Source of the DNA: Paracoccus everestensis
GTDB lineage: Bacteria > Pseudomonadota > Alphaproteobacteria > Rhodobacterales > Rhodobacteraceae
Assembly (NCBI RefSeq): GCF_021491915.1
Contig: NZ_CP090836.1
Span: 124,001 to 188,000, forward strand
DNA length: 64,000 nucleotides
Direction: 5' to 3'
Every line of letters starts with the position of its first letter. Position 1 is the first letter of the stretch. Under the pieces are notes generated by a model. The model had not been told where the DNA came from. It ran no database searches and worked only from the letters and a program-made list of their open reading frames with translations. Positions 26,683 through 35,948 of the stretch are shown piece after piece. The position numbers and the translations under genes were made by a program.

Positions 26683-27515
26683 TCTTCCGTTCCTTCGATA
26701 TCGACGATCAGTTCCAGCGTCACGCCGACGGGGTTCAGGCCCCTTTCCAGCGTGCCGCGCATGATGGTGCCTGCGATGTCCACGACCTCGATCGGGACAT
26801 GAGCGCGGCCCTGGGCAAGCATAGCCCCGTCCAGCCGCAGTTCGGTGGCATGGCAGTCCATTCGGCTGCCATCGGTGAAACGGATATGGTCAATGCTGCC
26901 CACGCCATGCAGGCGGGCGTCTGCGATGCCATGGCGGGCGCACAAGGTTTCAATGGCCGTGACCACGTCCTCGCCAGGCCCGATCCGGGCCAGCAGGCCG
27001 GTGCCGGTGCCGGTGCCCTGCGGCGTGAACAGGGTAAAGGCGGTTTCCGCGTCCGGCAGCGCCTCGAACCAGGCATCCGGGGCGCCGATGCCGCTGACCC
27101 GCGCATCTGCCGCCAGCACCGAATCCAAGGGCAGAAGATGGCCCATCGTCCCGCCCCAGGTGCCGTGACAATGCAGGAAGGGGGCGCCGTCCTTCCAGCC
27201 GACCGTGGCCGTGGCCCTTTCGATGGTCACGGGGCCGTCAGGGGCGTGGATGTCCGAATACCAGGCCGCATGGATCCCGTCGGTCGAAGGCGCGGGCAGC
27301 ACGAAGCGGATCGGATCGCAGGTTGCGCCGTCCAGCCAGACCACGCCGCCCTTGCAGCCCGCATCCGCGAACAGCCGCGCCACCGCCGTCATCACCGTCC
27401 GTCCCGCCGGCAGCACGCCCGAAATGCGCTGCAAAGACGCAGGCACTGCCACCGCGCGTTCCGCCGCGCGGGGACCGGGATGGATCATCCGCCCAGAAAC
27501 CTTGGTATCGCTCAT
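26679..27515 (-). CDS. Double PPC (DUF296)-domain protein
   Basis: 278 aa from ATG 27515. The sequence holds two copies of the PPC/DUF296 fold in tandem. The first, about residues 15–165, has LPAGRTVMTAVARLFADAG, FLHCHGTW and MGHLLPLDSVLAADARVSGIG, including the H-x-H and G-H histidines that bind metal in prokaryotic PPC proteins. The second, about 170–278, has IGPGEDVVTAIETLCARHGI and LHGVGSIDHIRFTDG but lacks the H-x-H. PPC proteins occur fused to AT-hooks in plants and alone in bacteria; their bacterial role is unknown. Here it is coupled on both sides (four-base overlaps) to a CoA ligase and an SDR gene, suggesting an enzymatic or ligand-binding part in the same pathway. Confidence 0.7.
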   Translation of the reverse strand: MSDTKVSGRMIHPGPRAAERAVAVPASLQRISGVLPAGRTVMTAVARLFADAGCKGGVVWLDGATCDPIRFVLPAPSTDGIHAAWYSDIHAPDGPVTIERATATVGWKDGAPFLHCHGTWGGTMGHLLPLDSVLAADARVSGIGAPDAWFEALPDAETAFTLFTPQGTGTGTGLLARIGPGEDVVTAIETLCARHGIADARLHGVGSIDHIRFTDGSRMDCHATELRLDGAMLAQGRAHVPIEVVDIAGTIMRGTLERGLNPVGVTLELIVDIEGTEE

Positions 27516-29089
27516 GCGATCATGCCGCGGGCTTCCAGTTCCTCGCGGATCATCTTCTTGGTGATCTTGCCATAGGCCGATTTCGGCAGCGCGTCCCAGA
27601 ACAGGAACCGCTTGGGCATCTTGTAGCGCGACAGCTTGCCGTTTAGGAAGGCGGCCAGATCCTCCTCGGCCACGGGAGTGTTCGCCACGCAGACCGCCCA
27701 GCCGATTTCCCCCCAAAGGGGGTCGGGGACGCCCAGCACCGCGACCTCGGAGATGGCGGGATGGGTGAGGATCTTTTCCTCGATCTCTCGCGGATAAACG
27801 TTGGACCCGCCCGAGATGAACATGTCGGACTGCCGCCCGGTGATATAGACGAAGCCCCCTTCATCCATGTGGCCCAGATCGCCCGTGCGGAACCAGCCGT
27901 CGCGAAAGGATTTCGCATTGGCATCGGGGTTGTCGTAATAGCCCGCGAAGACGGCGGGCCCGATGCAGCAGATCTCGCCCGTCTCGCCCGGCGCGACCTC
28001 ATGGCCCCTATCGTCCTGGATCTGGATCTCGATCCCGGTGCGGGCATGGCCGCAGGTGCCGATGCGGGCCGTGGGGCCGTCCTCGGCCTGGTGCAGATGG
28101 GCGGGCAGGACGGTGATGTTGCCCGTGACCTCGCCCAGGCCGAAATACTGGACCAGCACCGGGCCGAGCGTCCGCAGCGCCCTCTGCTGGTCAACCCGGT
28201 ACATCGGCGCGCCTGCATAAATGACATAGCGCAGCGAGGAGGTGTCGGCCTGCGCGGTCGAGGGATGTTCCACCAGCAGCTTCAGGATCGTCGGCACGGT
28301 GAACATGGTGGAAACGCGCCATTCCCGCACCAGATCCCAGACCTGCGCCACGTCGAAGCGTTCGCTGGGCAGCAGGATCGTCTTCACCCCCCGCGCCACC
28401 TGGGTCAGTTGATGCACCCCCGCGCCATGCGACAGGGGCGCCACCACCAGCGAGGCGTCCTCGGCCGTCAGCCCCGGCATCAGGTCGGCCAGGTGGTTCG
28501 TGACCACGAAGGCCATCTGGCCGTGGGTCAGGACGGACGCCTTGGGTCGCCCTGTGGTGCCGGACGTGAAGAAGAACCAGCAGGGATCGTCACGGTCCAC
28601 CGGGGCCACCTGCGGGCGTTGGCCCATGTGTTCGGCGGTGATCGCTGTCACGTCCGGCCCGAAATCCGCCTGCCCGAAGGCCAGGGTCGTCACGCCGCAG
28701 GCCGCCGCGTGGCCGGGGAAGCCCGCGTTGCAGAACATGAGCGTCGCGCCGGATGCCTGCGTCAGATAGGCCACCTCATCCGGCGTCTGACGGAAGTTGG
28801 CGGGCACCCACACCCCGCCCGCGCGCCAGACGGCGAACATCGCCTGCATCATTTCCATGCAGTTCTGCGACTGGCACATCACCCGGTCGCCCTTCTGCAA
28901 CCCGAACCGCGTTTGCAGCGCGTGGGCCAGGGCATCGGTGCGGGCATTCCATTCCGCCCAGGTCCAGCGGGCATCGCCCATCACCAGGGCCACGCCTTCG
29001 GGATCGCGCCGGGCGGCCTGGGCCAGGAAGGTGGCAAGGTTCATCACGCGGGTGGAGACAGGCGCCAGCCCGCCAGCGGGATCGGTCAT
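27512..29089 (-). CDS. Acyl/aryl-CoA ligase, class I AMP-dependent
   Basis: 525 aa from ATG 29089, overlapping the thiolase stop by four bases. AMP-binding core FFFTSGTTGRPKASVLTHG, then VQYFGLGEVTGN, ICCIGPAVFAGYYDNPDAN, DGWFRTGDLGHMDEGGFVYITGRQSDMFISGG, NVYPREIEE and the C-terminal catalytic lysine in LPKSAYGKITKK. It forms a CoA thioester of a carboxylic acid, presumably the one taken up by the TRAP transporter in the same operon. Fatty acids, aromatic acids and dicarboxylates are all possible. Confidence 0.9.
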   Translation of the reverse strand: MTDPAGGLAPVSTRVMNLATFLAQAARRDPEGVALVMGDARWTWAEWNARTDALAHALQTRFGLQKGDRVMCQSQNCMEMMQAMFAVWRAGGVWVPANFRQTPDEVAYLTQASGATLMFCNAGFPGHAAACGVTTLAFGQADFGPDVTAITAEHMGQRPQVAPVDRDDPCWFFFTSGTTGRPKASVLTHGQMAFVVTNHLADLMPGLTAEDASLVVAPLSHGAGVHQLTQVARGVKTILLPSERFDVAQVWDLVREWRVSTMFTVPTILKLLVEHPSTAQADTSSLRYVIYAGAPMYRVDQQRALRTLGPVLVQYFGLGEVTGNITVLPAHLHQAEDGPTARIGTCGHARTGIEIQIQDDRGHEVAPGETGEICCIGPAVFAGYYDNPDANAKSFRDGWFRTGDLGHMDEGGFVYITGRQSDMFISGGSNVYPREIEEKILTHPAISEVAVLGVPDPLWGEIGWAVCVANTPVAEEDLAAFLNGKLSRYKMPKRFLFWDALPKSAYGKITKKMIREELEARGMIA

Positions 29090-30255
29090 TTCTCTCGTTC
29101 CAGGATCGAGCAGTAATTGGCGACGGCGGTGCCGCCCATGTTGAAGACGCCCGCCAGTTCGGCGCCCGGCACCTGCATCGCGCCCGCGTCTCCGGTCAGC
29201 TGCATCGCGGCCATCACGTGCTGCGACACGCCGGTCGCGCCGATGGGATGGCCGCGCGATTTCAGCCCGCCCGAAGGGTTCACGGGCAGCGTGCCGTCCA
29301 TGCGGGTCGTGCCTTCGCGGATCACCCGCCAGCCCTGGCCGCGCGGGGCAAGGCCCATGGCCTCGTACTCGATCATCTCGGCGGTGGTGAAGCAGTCGTG
29401 CGTTTCGACCAACGACAGATCTGTGATCGCCAGTCCCGCCTGATCCAGCGCCTTGCACCAGGCGCGATGCGCGCCCGCGAACTCGGTCGGGTCGCGGCGC
29501 GACAGGGCCAGCATATCGCCCACCTGCGCGCGGGCGCGGAAGCGGATGGCGCGGGTCAGGGTCTCGGCCACTTCAGGCGCGGCCAGAACGATGGCCGCCG
29601 CCCCGTCCGAGACCAGCGAGCAATCGGTGCGCCGCAGCGGCCCGGCGACCAGCGGGTTCTTGTCGGACGGCGTGTTGCAGAAAGCGACTTCAAACGCCTT
29701 CTGCATATGCGCGTAAGGATTGCGCGTACCGTTGTCGTGGTTCTTGGCGGCGATCATGGCCAGTTCCTCGGACCGGTCGCCGTTTCGCTGGAAATAGCTG
29801 TCGGTGATCCGCCCGAAGACGCCCGCGAAGCCGCCGGGGGTGTCGCCCTCCTCGGCCACGAAGCTGGCCGACAACAGCACGCCGCCCACATCGGCGATGG
29901 GAATGGCAGTCATCTTCTCGGCCCCGATCACAAGGGCCACCTTGCCGCGCCCCGAGGCGATGAAATCGGCAGCGGCATAAAGCGCGGCCGATCCGGTGGC
30001 GCAGGCGTTTTCCGTGCGCATGAAGGGTACGCCCGCCAGTTCCGGGCTGCCCATGGCGACAAGCGCGCCCTGGAAGTCCTGGCGCTGGAAGCCGTTGTTG
30101 TAAACGCCGGTGAAGATGCCATCGACGGCATCGGGGGAAATGCCGGCATGTTCCAGGGCGGGAAGGGCCACCTCGGCCATCAGGGCCATGGTGTCGGGCG
30201 CCTCGGCCTTGCCGAATTTGGTATGCGCCCAGCCGACGATCAGGGGATCGGTCAT
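29086..30255 (-). CDS. Thiolase-superfamily acetyl-CoA acetyltransferase (SCP2-like)
   Basis: 389 aa. The nucleophilic cysteine lies in RTENACATGSAAL, the His-containing ETHDCFTTAEMIEYEAMG and PVNPSGGLKSRGHPIGATGVSQ supply the other catalytic motifs, and the C-terminal VFNMGGTAVANYCSIL replaces the usual C-x-G loop, as in the SCP-x/lipid-transfer thiolase branch. It would cleave a 3-oxoacyl-CoA with CoA, or condense acyl groups. Four-base overlaps on both sides (iclR and ligase) show tight translational coupling. Confidence 0.88.
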   Translation of the reverse strand: MTDPLIVGWAHTKFGKAEAPDTMALMAEVALPALEHAGISPDAVDGIFTGVYNNGFQRQDFQGALVAMGSPELAGVPFMRTENACATGSAALYAAADFIASGRGKVALVIGAEKMTAIPIADVGGVLLSASFVAEEGDTPGGFAGVFGRITDSYFQRNGDRSEELAMIAAKNHDNGTRNPYAHMQKAFEVAFCNTPSDKNPLVAGPLRRTDCSLVSDGAAAIVLAAPEVAETLTRAIRFRARAQVGDMLALSRRDPTEFAGAHRAWCKALDQAGLAITDLSLVETHDCFTTAEMIEYEAMGLAPRGQGWRVIREGTTRMDGTLPVNPSGGLKSRGHPIGATGVSQHVMAAMQLTGDAGAMQVPGAELAGVFNMGGTAVANYCSILEREK

Positions 30256-31040
30256 GCGGTGTTCCTTTCAAGTTCGGCAAGGCTGGCGGCAATCACCGCC
30301 GCCTCGCGGTGCAACGCGGCGGCAAGATCGGCCTGCCGCGCCGGGGTCATGCGGTTTTCGATGGCGGCAATGGAGAGTGCCCCCGCAGGCCGCCCGTCGG
30401 GCCAGGGTATCGCAACCCCCAGGCCCCAGGAACCCGCCACGATGCGGCCAGGGTTCAGGGCATGGCCCTGGGCGCGGGCATGGGCCAGATCCTCTTGCAG
30501 GCCGGACATCCACTCGCCCACCAGCGGCGCCACGCGGTCCAGCAGCGCCGCCGCCTCGGCCTCGGGCAGGGCGGCCAGCATCGCAAGCGCCCCCGCGCCG
30601 ACGCCCGCAGGCTTGCGGTCGCCGCGCATCAGGGCATGGGTGCGGACCGGGAAATCGCCTTCGATCCGTTCCAGGCACAGGGTATGGTCGTCCTGCGGCA
30701 CGGTCAGCAGGACCGTGTCGCCGGTGTCCCGCGCCAGCCTGACCATGCTGTCGCGGGCGTGATGCAGGATGCCGTGGCGTTCCGTGGCAAAGCCCGCCAG
30801 CAGATAGGTTTCCGGCCCCAGGTGATAGCGGCGCGTGTCCCGGTCCTGTTCGACCATCCGCGCCGCGCCAAGCGCCAGCAGCAGCCGCCGCGCCGTGGGC
30901 CGTGCAAGACCCGAGGCTGCCGCGATCTGCGCCAGCCCCAAGCCTTGCGCGCCGCCCCGCCCGACCAGCGACAACAGCGACAGCGCACGCGCCACCGCCT
31001 GCGTGCCGCCGGTATCCGGGGGGGCCGCGCCGTCACGCAT
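30252..31040 (-). CDS. IclR-family transcriptional regulator
   Basis: 262 aa. Winged-helix part RALSLLSLVGRGGAQGLGLAQIAAASGLARPTARRLLLALGAARMVEQD, then the IclR effector domain with LGPETYLLAG, LARDTGDTVLLTVPQDDHTLCLERIEGDFPVR and GVGAGALAMLAALPEAEA. Unusually it sits inside the operon it probably controls, overlapping dctP by one base and the thiolase gene by four. A near-perfect palindrome upstream of the TRAP genes (34132–34146) is a possible target. Confidence 0.88.
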   Translation of the reverse strand: MRDGAAPPDTGGTQAVARALSLLSLVGRGGAQGLGLAQIAAASGLARPTARRLLLALGAARMVEQDRDTRRYHLGPETYLLAGFATERHGILHHARDSMVRLARDTGDTVLLTVPQDDHTLCLERIEGDFPVRTHALMRGDRKPAGVGAGALAMLAALPEAEAAALLDRVAPLVGEWMSGLQEDLAHARAQGHALNPGRIVAGSWGLGVAIPWPDGRPAGALSIAAIENRMTPARQADLAAALHREAAVIAASLAELERNTA

Positions 31041-32056
31041 CAGGCAAGCGTCCGTTCAATGGCGGCTTCCAGGATGGCCCAGGCTTCGTCGCCATAGGTC
31101 TTCTTCCATTCGGCATAGAACCCCGCCTCGCGCAGCTTGTCCTCGAACGCCTTGGGATCGGCGTCGTTGAAGACAAAGCCATTCGCTTCCAGTTCGCCGC
31201 GAAGGGTGGCGTTCATCTGGGCGATGTCCTCGCGCTGCTTCATGGCGGCGGCGTTGAAGTTGTCGGCCACGGCCTGCTGCACGTCCTCGGGCAGGGCGCC
31301 CCAGGACCGGCGGTTGCCCAGCATCCAGAAGCCGTCCCACATATGGTTGGTCATGGAACAGTACTTCTGCACCTCCCACAATTTCGCGACCTTCATGATC
31401 GCCAGCGGGTTTTCCTGACCGTCCACGATGCCGGTCTGCAGGGCTGTATAAACCTCGGCAAAGTTGATCGACGCGGGGGCGGACCCGAAGGCCGTGAACA
31501 GCGATGTCCACAGCGGGCTGACCGGCACGCGGATTTTGAAGCCTTCCAGGTCGGCCGGCGTCGCGATGGGTTTCGTGGACGAGGTGATCTGGCGGAAGCC
31601 GTTGTCCCAGATCTTCTCCATCACCACCAGGCCCGCGCCTTCGATTTGGCCGCGCTCATAGGCGCCCAGCTCGCCGTCCATGGCCTTCCAGACGGTGTCG
31701 TAATCGGGGAAGGCAAAGCCCACGCCGTTGATGGATGCGTTGGGGACCAGCGTGGACAGGATGATCGGCGACAGCTGGAAGAAGTCCACCCCGCCCGAGC
31801 GCAACTGGCCCAGCACGTCTGTATCCGCGCCCAACTGGTTCGACGGGAAGATCTGCAGGTCGAACCGGCCGCCAGTGGCTTCCAGAATGGCCTTCTGCGC
31901 CTCGGCCAGGCGGATGTTGCTGGGATGGTCCAGCGGCTGGTTGTTGGCCAGCTTATAGCTGAATTCGGCGGCCATGGCCGGGCGGACCCGGATGAACGGC
32001 GTGGCAAGCGCGCCTGCGGCGGCGCCCAGCAGGATCGTGCGGCGGGTAATGCTCAT
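31040..32056 (-). CDS. TRAP transporter periplasmic binding protein (DctP family)
   Basis: 338 aa from ATG 32056. The N-terminus MSITRRTILLGAAAGALATPF carries a twin-arginine-like motif followed by a hydrophobic stretch and AMAAEF, so Tat export is possible. The mature protein matches DctP/TAXI-like TRAP binding proteins: FSYKLANNQPLDHPSNIRLAEAQKAI, FKIRVPVSPLWTSLFTAFGSAP (conserved carboxylate-binding arginine) and GIVDGQENPLAIM. Binds an organic acid and delivers it to the fused DctQM permease just upstream (34 bases). Confidence 0.92.
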   Translation of the reverse strand: MSITRRTILLGAAAGALATPFIRVRPAMAAEFSYKLANNQPLDHPSNIRLAEAQKAILEATGGRFDLQIFPSNQLGADTDVLGQLRSGGVDFFQLSPIILSTLVPNASINGVGFAFPDYDTVWKAMDGELGAYERGQIEGAGLVVMEKIWDNGFRQITSSTKPIATPADLEGFKIRVPVSPLWTSLFTAFGSAPASINFAEVYTALQTGIVDGQENPLAIMKVAKLWEVQKYCSMTNHMWDGFWMLGNRRSWGALPEDVQQAVADNFNAAAMKQREDIAQMNATLRGELEANGFVFNDADPKAFEDKLREAGFYAEWKKTYGDEAWAILEAAIERTLA

Positions 32057-32090
32057 GAAATTCCTCCTCCCTGAGGTATCAAGCAACGGT

Positions 32091-33965
32091 TTACAGCAAT
32101 GCGGTCGAGAACCAGGGCACGGCGGCGATGGCCAGCAGGCCCACCATCAGCGCGGCCAGATAGGGCCAGATCTTCGCCATGACCTGTTCGGCGGGCACAT
32201 TGGCGATCTTGCAGGCGATATAGAAGCCGATGCCGATAGGCGGCGCCATCAGCCCGATGTTCATCGCGGTGACGATCACCATGGCATAGTGGATGTCGTG
32301 GATCCCCAGGCCCCGGGCGATGGGAAACATGATCGGCGCCAGCAACACGATGGCGGGCAGGCCTTCCAGCACGCAGCCCAGGATCAGGAAGATCGCGATG
32401 GATGCCAGCATGAAGACCACCCAGCCGCCCGGCAGGCCGGTCACAAGCGTCATCAGATCGCGTGCAAAGCCCGATTGCGTCAGCGCCCAGGCCATGGACG
32501 ACGCTGCCCCCAGGATCAGCAGGATCGCGCCCGACATGGCCGCGGTTTCCACCAGCATCCCGCCCACCCGCTTCAGGGGAATGCCGCCATAAAGGATCGC
32601 GCCGATGATGAAGGCGTAAAGCGTGGCGATGGTGGACACTTCGGTCGCGGTGGCAACGCCGCCGCCGACCAGGCTGCGGATCATGAAGGGCAGGACCAGA
32701 GCGGGGGCCGCGATCAGGGCGGTCTTGCCGATCACGTTCAGCGGCGCGCGGCGCACCCCCTCCATCCGCTCGCCCCGCGCCTTCCAGCGGGCCAGCACGG
32801 CCAGGACCACCAGCAGCACCATGGCGATGGCAAAGCCGCTGGTGAACAGCCCGGCGATGGACACGCCCGCGACCGATCCCATCACGATCAGCACGATGGA
32901 CGGCGGCACGGTATCGGCCATCGCCGCCCCCGTCGCCAGCAAGGCGGTCATTTCGGGGGCGGAATGGCCCCGGCGGCGCATTTCGGGAAACAGCGCGGGC
33001 GCCACGGTCGCCATGTCCGACACTTTCGACCCGGAAATCCCGGACACCAGGAACATCGACCCCAGCAGGACATAGCTCATCCCGGCCTTCACATGGCCGA
33101 AGAGCGAGGCCAGAAAGCCCACGATGGCCCGGCCCATGCCGGTCGCGTCCAGGATGCAGCCCAGCAGCACGAAGACCGGCACCGACAGCAGGATCAGCGA
33201 CGACATCCCCTCGTCGATGCGGCCCATCATCACGAAGATCGGGGCATTGGTGGCAAAGGTCAGGTATCCCAGCGTGGCAAGCGCAAAGCAGAAGGCGATG
33301 GGCACGCCTACGGCCAGCAGCCCGCCCGCGAACAGGCCCAGGAACAGCGGCAGGTTCCAGTTGCCAAAGGCGAGGATGCTTGGCTTGGCGAACCACAGTG
33401 CCGCAACCAGCAGCCCTGCCACGGCCAGCGTGCCAAGGATCACCGCCCATTCGCGGGTGCGCACGACCGACAGCACCATCAACAGCGCCATCAGCCCGAT
33501 GCCCGCAGGCAGGGCCGATGCGCGCCAGGACATCGGCAGTTGCAAGGCGGGCGAGGTGACGAAGGATTCCTCATAGGCATATTCGACAGCCACGGGAAAC
33601 AGCCGGACCAGCAGCACGCAGACCAGCACGCTGCCGGCGATTTCCAGGGTGCGGGCCAGCCGGTCGGGCAGCAGCGGCAGGAACACCGTCAGCCGCATAT
33701 GTTCGTGCCGGTCCACCGCCAGGGCCGCGCCCAGCATCGCCATCCAGATGAAGCTGATGGAGGCGACCTCGTCCCCCCAGATCAGGGGTTTCGCTAGGAC
33801 ATAGCGGAAAAAGACATTGGCCAGAACCGTGACGATCATCGCCACCAGCAAGCCCGCGGCGGCGATTTCCACCGGGCGCATCCAGCGTTCCGCGCGCTTG
33901 GGCTCGGACAGCGCCTCGATCCCGCCAAGCGCAAGTTCGGCGTCCTGCGCCTCGGTATGGTGCAT
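32091..33965 (-). CDS. TRAP transporter permease, fused small and large subunits (DctQ-DctM)
   Basis: 624 aa. Residues ~30–170 are the four-helix DctQ part (FFRYVLAKPLIWGDEVASISFIWMAMLGA). From ~200 on comes the twelve-helix DctM part, with VGVPIAFCFALATLGYL, SVPVFVLLGCILDATGMGRAI, LVSGISGSKVSDMATVAPALFPEM and GCVLEGLPAIVLLAPIMFP. Natural DctQM fusions are known. It imports an organic acid with sodium or protons, fed by the DctP protein. First gene of the operon; the 222 bases upstream contain its promoter. Confidence 0.92.
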   Translation of the reverse strand: MHHTEAQDAELALGGIEALSEPKRAERWMRPVEIAAAGLLVAMIVTVLANVFFRYVLAKPLIWGDEVASISFIWMAMLGAALAVDRHEHMRLTVFLPLLPDRLARTLEIAGSVLVCVLLVRLFPVAVEYAYEESFVTSPALQLPMSWRASALPAGIGLMALLMVLSVVRTREWAVILGTLAVAGLLVAALWFAKPSILAFGNWNLPLFLGLFAGGLLAVGVPIAFCFALATLGYLTFATNAPIFVMMGRIDEGMSSLILLSVPVFVLLGCILDATGMGRAIVGFLASLFGHVKAGMSYVLLGSMFLVSGISGSKVSDMATVAPALFPEMRRRGHSAPEMTALLATGAAMADTVPPSIVLIVMGSVAGVSIAGLFTSGFAIAMVLLVVLAVLARWKARGERMEGVRRAPLNVIGKTALIAAPALVLPFMIRSLVGGGVATATEVSTIATLYAFIIGAILYGGIPLKRVGGMLVETAAMSGAILLILGAASSMAWALTQSGFARDLMTLVTGLPGGWVVFMLASIAIFLILGCVLEGLPAIVLLAPIMFPIARGLGIHDIHYAMVIVTAMNIGLMAPPIGIGFYIACKIANVPAEQVMAKIWPYLAALMVGLLAIAAVPWFSTALL

Positions 33966-34131
33966 CCGTCGTCCCCCGGTCCCCTGGCGAAACGGCCCCT
34001 CCGCCGTTGCACGTCCACGATGTGGATGCGCTTTCGCCCTTTTGGGATCAGGGATAAAGTGATCTTTGCATGACTGGCAACAGAAAAATACCTTGGAGAC
34101 AAGCTATCTTACGCAGCCGACTTTCCAGTAA

Positions 34132-34146
34132 TTCCATATTACGGAA
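34132..34146. promoter_or_regulatory. Near-palindrome TTCC-N7-GGAA in TRAP operon promoter
   Basis: TTCCATATTACGGAA is symmetric at all but one base pair. IclR-family operators often have TGGAA/TTCCA-like arms. It lies about 170 bases before the DctQM start in the AT-rich gap 33966–34187, between two operons that both read leftwards, so only the TRAP operon is downstream of it. A second TTCC half site (34123–34126) is close by. Confidence 0.3.
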
Positions 34147-34187
34147 CGGTCTTTCTTCAAACACAGACATCGCCGCAGGGCCGTGGT

Positions 34188-35948
34188 TCAGTCGATCCGG
34201 GCCAAAGGGGCGCCAAAGGCCAGCACATCGCCCGAGGCGGCGATCTGGCTGATGCGGCCCGTCCGATGTGCCTCGACGCGGGTTTCCATCTTCATCGCCT
34301 CAATCACGGCAATGACTTGACCGGGTTCGACGGTTGCGCCGTCATCGACCTGCCAGGCGGTCAGGGTGCCGGGAACGGGGGCGGTCACGGTGGCATCGTC
34401 CGTTTCTGGCGGGGCATCGGGCGCGGGGCCGGGGGAGGTTGCCGCCATGATCCCGGCAGGCAGGCCCAGTTCGTGGCGCTTGCCGTCGATTTCGATGGCA
34501 AGGCGCAGCAGGGGTGCGCCACCCGCCGGGGCCACGCGGGCATGAGGGGCCGCGACCTGGGCCAAGCGGTCGGCGAAGTCGGTTTCAATCCAGCGGGTAT
34601 GGACGCCGAACGCGTCACCCTCGGCCAGGAATTCTTCGGCCTCGACCACTGCGCGGTGGAAGGGCAGGACGCTTGCCACACCTTCGATGCGGAACTCGGC
34701 TAAGGCGCGGCGGGCGCGGGCGATGGCTTCGGCGCGGGTGGCGCCGGTCACGATCAGCTTGGCCATCATCGAATCAAAGCTGCCGGGGATCACCGATCCC
34801 GCGACCACGCCGCTGTCCAGGCGGATGCCGGGACCGGCGGGCGGGTCGAAGCGGTCCACGGGGCCGGGCGTGGGCAGGAAACCGCGGCCCACATCCTCGG
34901 CATTGATGCGGAACTCGATGGAATGACCGCGCGGGGCGGGCACGCCGTCGTCTGCCAGCCGCGCCCCGCGCGCGACCGCGATCATGCCGCGCACCAGGTC
35001 GATGCCGGTGGTTTCCTCGGTCACGGGATGTTCGACCTGAAGGCGCGTGTTCACCTCGAGGAAGGAAATCGTGCCGTTGGCCGACAGCAGGTATTCCACC
35101 GTTCCCGCGCCGCTGTATCCCGCATGGGCGCAGATCGCCCGCGCGCTGTCATGGATGCGCTGGCGCTGTTCGTCGGTCAGGAAGGGCGCGGGCGCTTCCT
35201 CGACCAGCTTCTGGTTGCGGCGCTGCAGGGAACAGTCCCGCGTGCCGATCACCTTGACGGTGCAGTGTTTGTCGGCCAGCACCTGCGCCTCGACATGGCG
35301 GGGGCGGTCCAGGAACTGCTCGATGAAGCATTCGCCGCGACCGAAGGCGGTCAGCGCCTCGCGCGTGGCGGATTGGAACAGCTCCTCCACTTCCTCCAGC
35401 CGCCAGGCGACCTTCATGCCGCGCCCGCCGCCGCCGAAGGCTGCCTTGATGGCGATGGGCAACCCGTGCTGGCGCGCAAAGGCCAGGGCGTCGGCGGGCG
35501 TTTCCACCGGGCCGGGGGTGCCCGCGACCAAGGGGGCGCCCACGGCTTCGGCGATGCGGCGGGCCTCGATCTTGTCGCCAAGGGCGGTGATGACGGCGGG
35601 GTCGGGACCGATCCAGATCAGGCCCGCATCCTGCACGGCCTGGGCAAAGCCCGCGTTTTCCGACAGGAACCCATAGCCGGGGTGGATCGCATGGGCACCG
35701 GCACGCTGCGCAATGGCGATGATCTTTTGGCCGTCCAGATAGGTTTCCGCCGGGCTGTTCCCGCCAAGCGCAAAGGCTTGGTCGGCCATCGCCACGAAGG
35801 GCGCATCTCGGTCGGCATCGGCATAGACGGCGACGGTCTGGATGCCTTCGTCGCGGCAGGCGCGAATGATGCGGACGGCGATTTCCCCCCGGTTGGCGAT
35901 CAGCAGGCGGTCCAGGGGCAGGGTCGGGCCGGTGGCGAAAAGGGTCAT
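34188..35948 (-). CDS. Biotin carboxylase fused to biotin carrier domain, oxoprolinase-cluster type
   Basis: 586 aa. Residues ~10–450 are an ATP-grasp biotin carboxylase ([84 protein letters not shown]). The C-terminus is a biotinyl domain with the acceptor lysine in [14 protein letters not shown]. No carboxyltransferase subunit is encoded nearby, so it is not a complete acyl-CoA carboxylase by itself. Its ATG overlaps the end of pxpBC by four bases. Such genes recur with 5-oxoprolinase A/B/C genes in bacteria, but their part in that pathway is not settled. Alternatively it works with a carboxyltransferase from elsewhere. Confidence 0.88.
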   Translation of the reverse strand: MTLFATGPTLPLDRLLIANRGEIAVRIIRACRDEGIQTVAVYADADRDAPFVAMADQAFALGGNSPAETYLDGQKIIAIAQRAGAHAIHPGYGFLSENAGFAQAVQDAGLIWIGPDPAVITALGDKIEARRIAEAVGAPLVAGTPGPVETPADALAFARQHGLPIAIKAAFGGGGRGMKVAWRLEEVEELFQSATREALTAFGRGECFIEQFLDRPRHVEAQVLADKHCTVKVIGTRDCSLQRRNQKLVEEAPAPFLTDEQRQRIHDSARAICAHAGYSGAGTVEYLLSANGTISFLEVNTRLQVEHPVTEETTGIDLVRGMIAVARGARLADDGVPAPRGHSIEFRINAEDVGRGFLPTPGPVDRFDPPAGPGIRLDSGVVAGSVIPGSFDSMMAKLIVTGATRAEAIARARRALAEFRIEGVASVLPFHRAVVEAEEFLAEGDAFGVHTRWIETDFADRLAQVAAPHARVAPAGGAPLLRLAIEIDGKRHELGLPAGIMAATSPGPAPDAPPETDDATVTAPVPGTLTAWQVDDGATVEPGQVIAVIEAMKMETRVEAHRTGRISQIAASGDVLAFGAPLARID

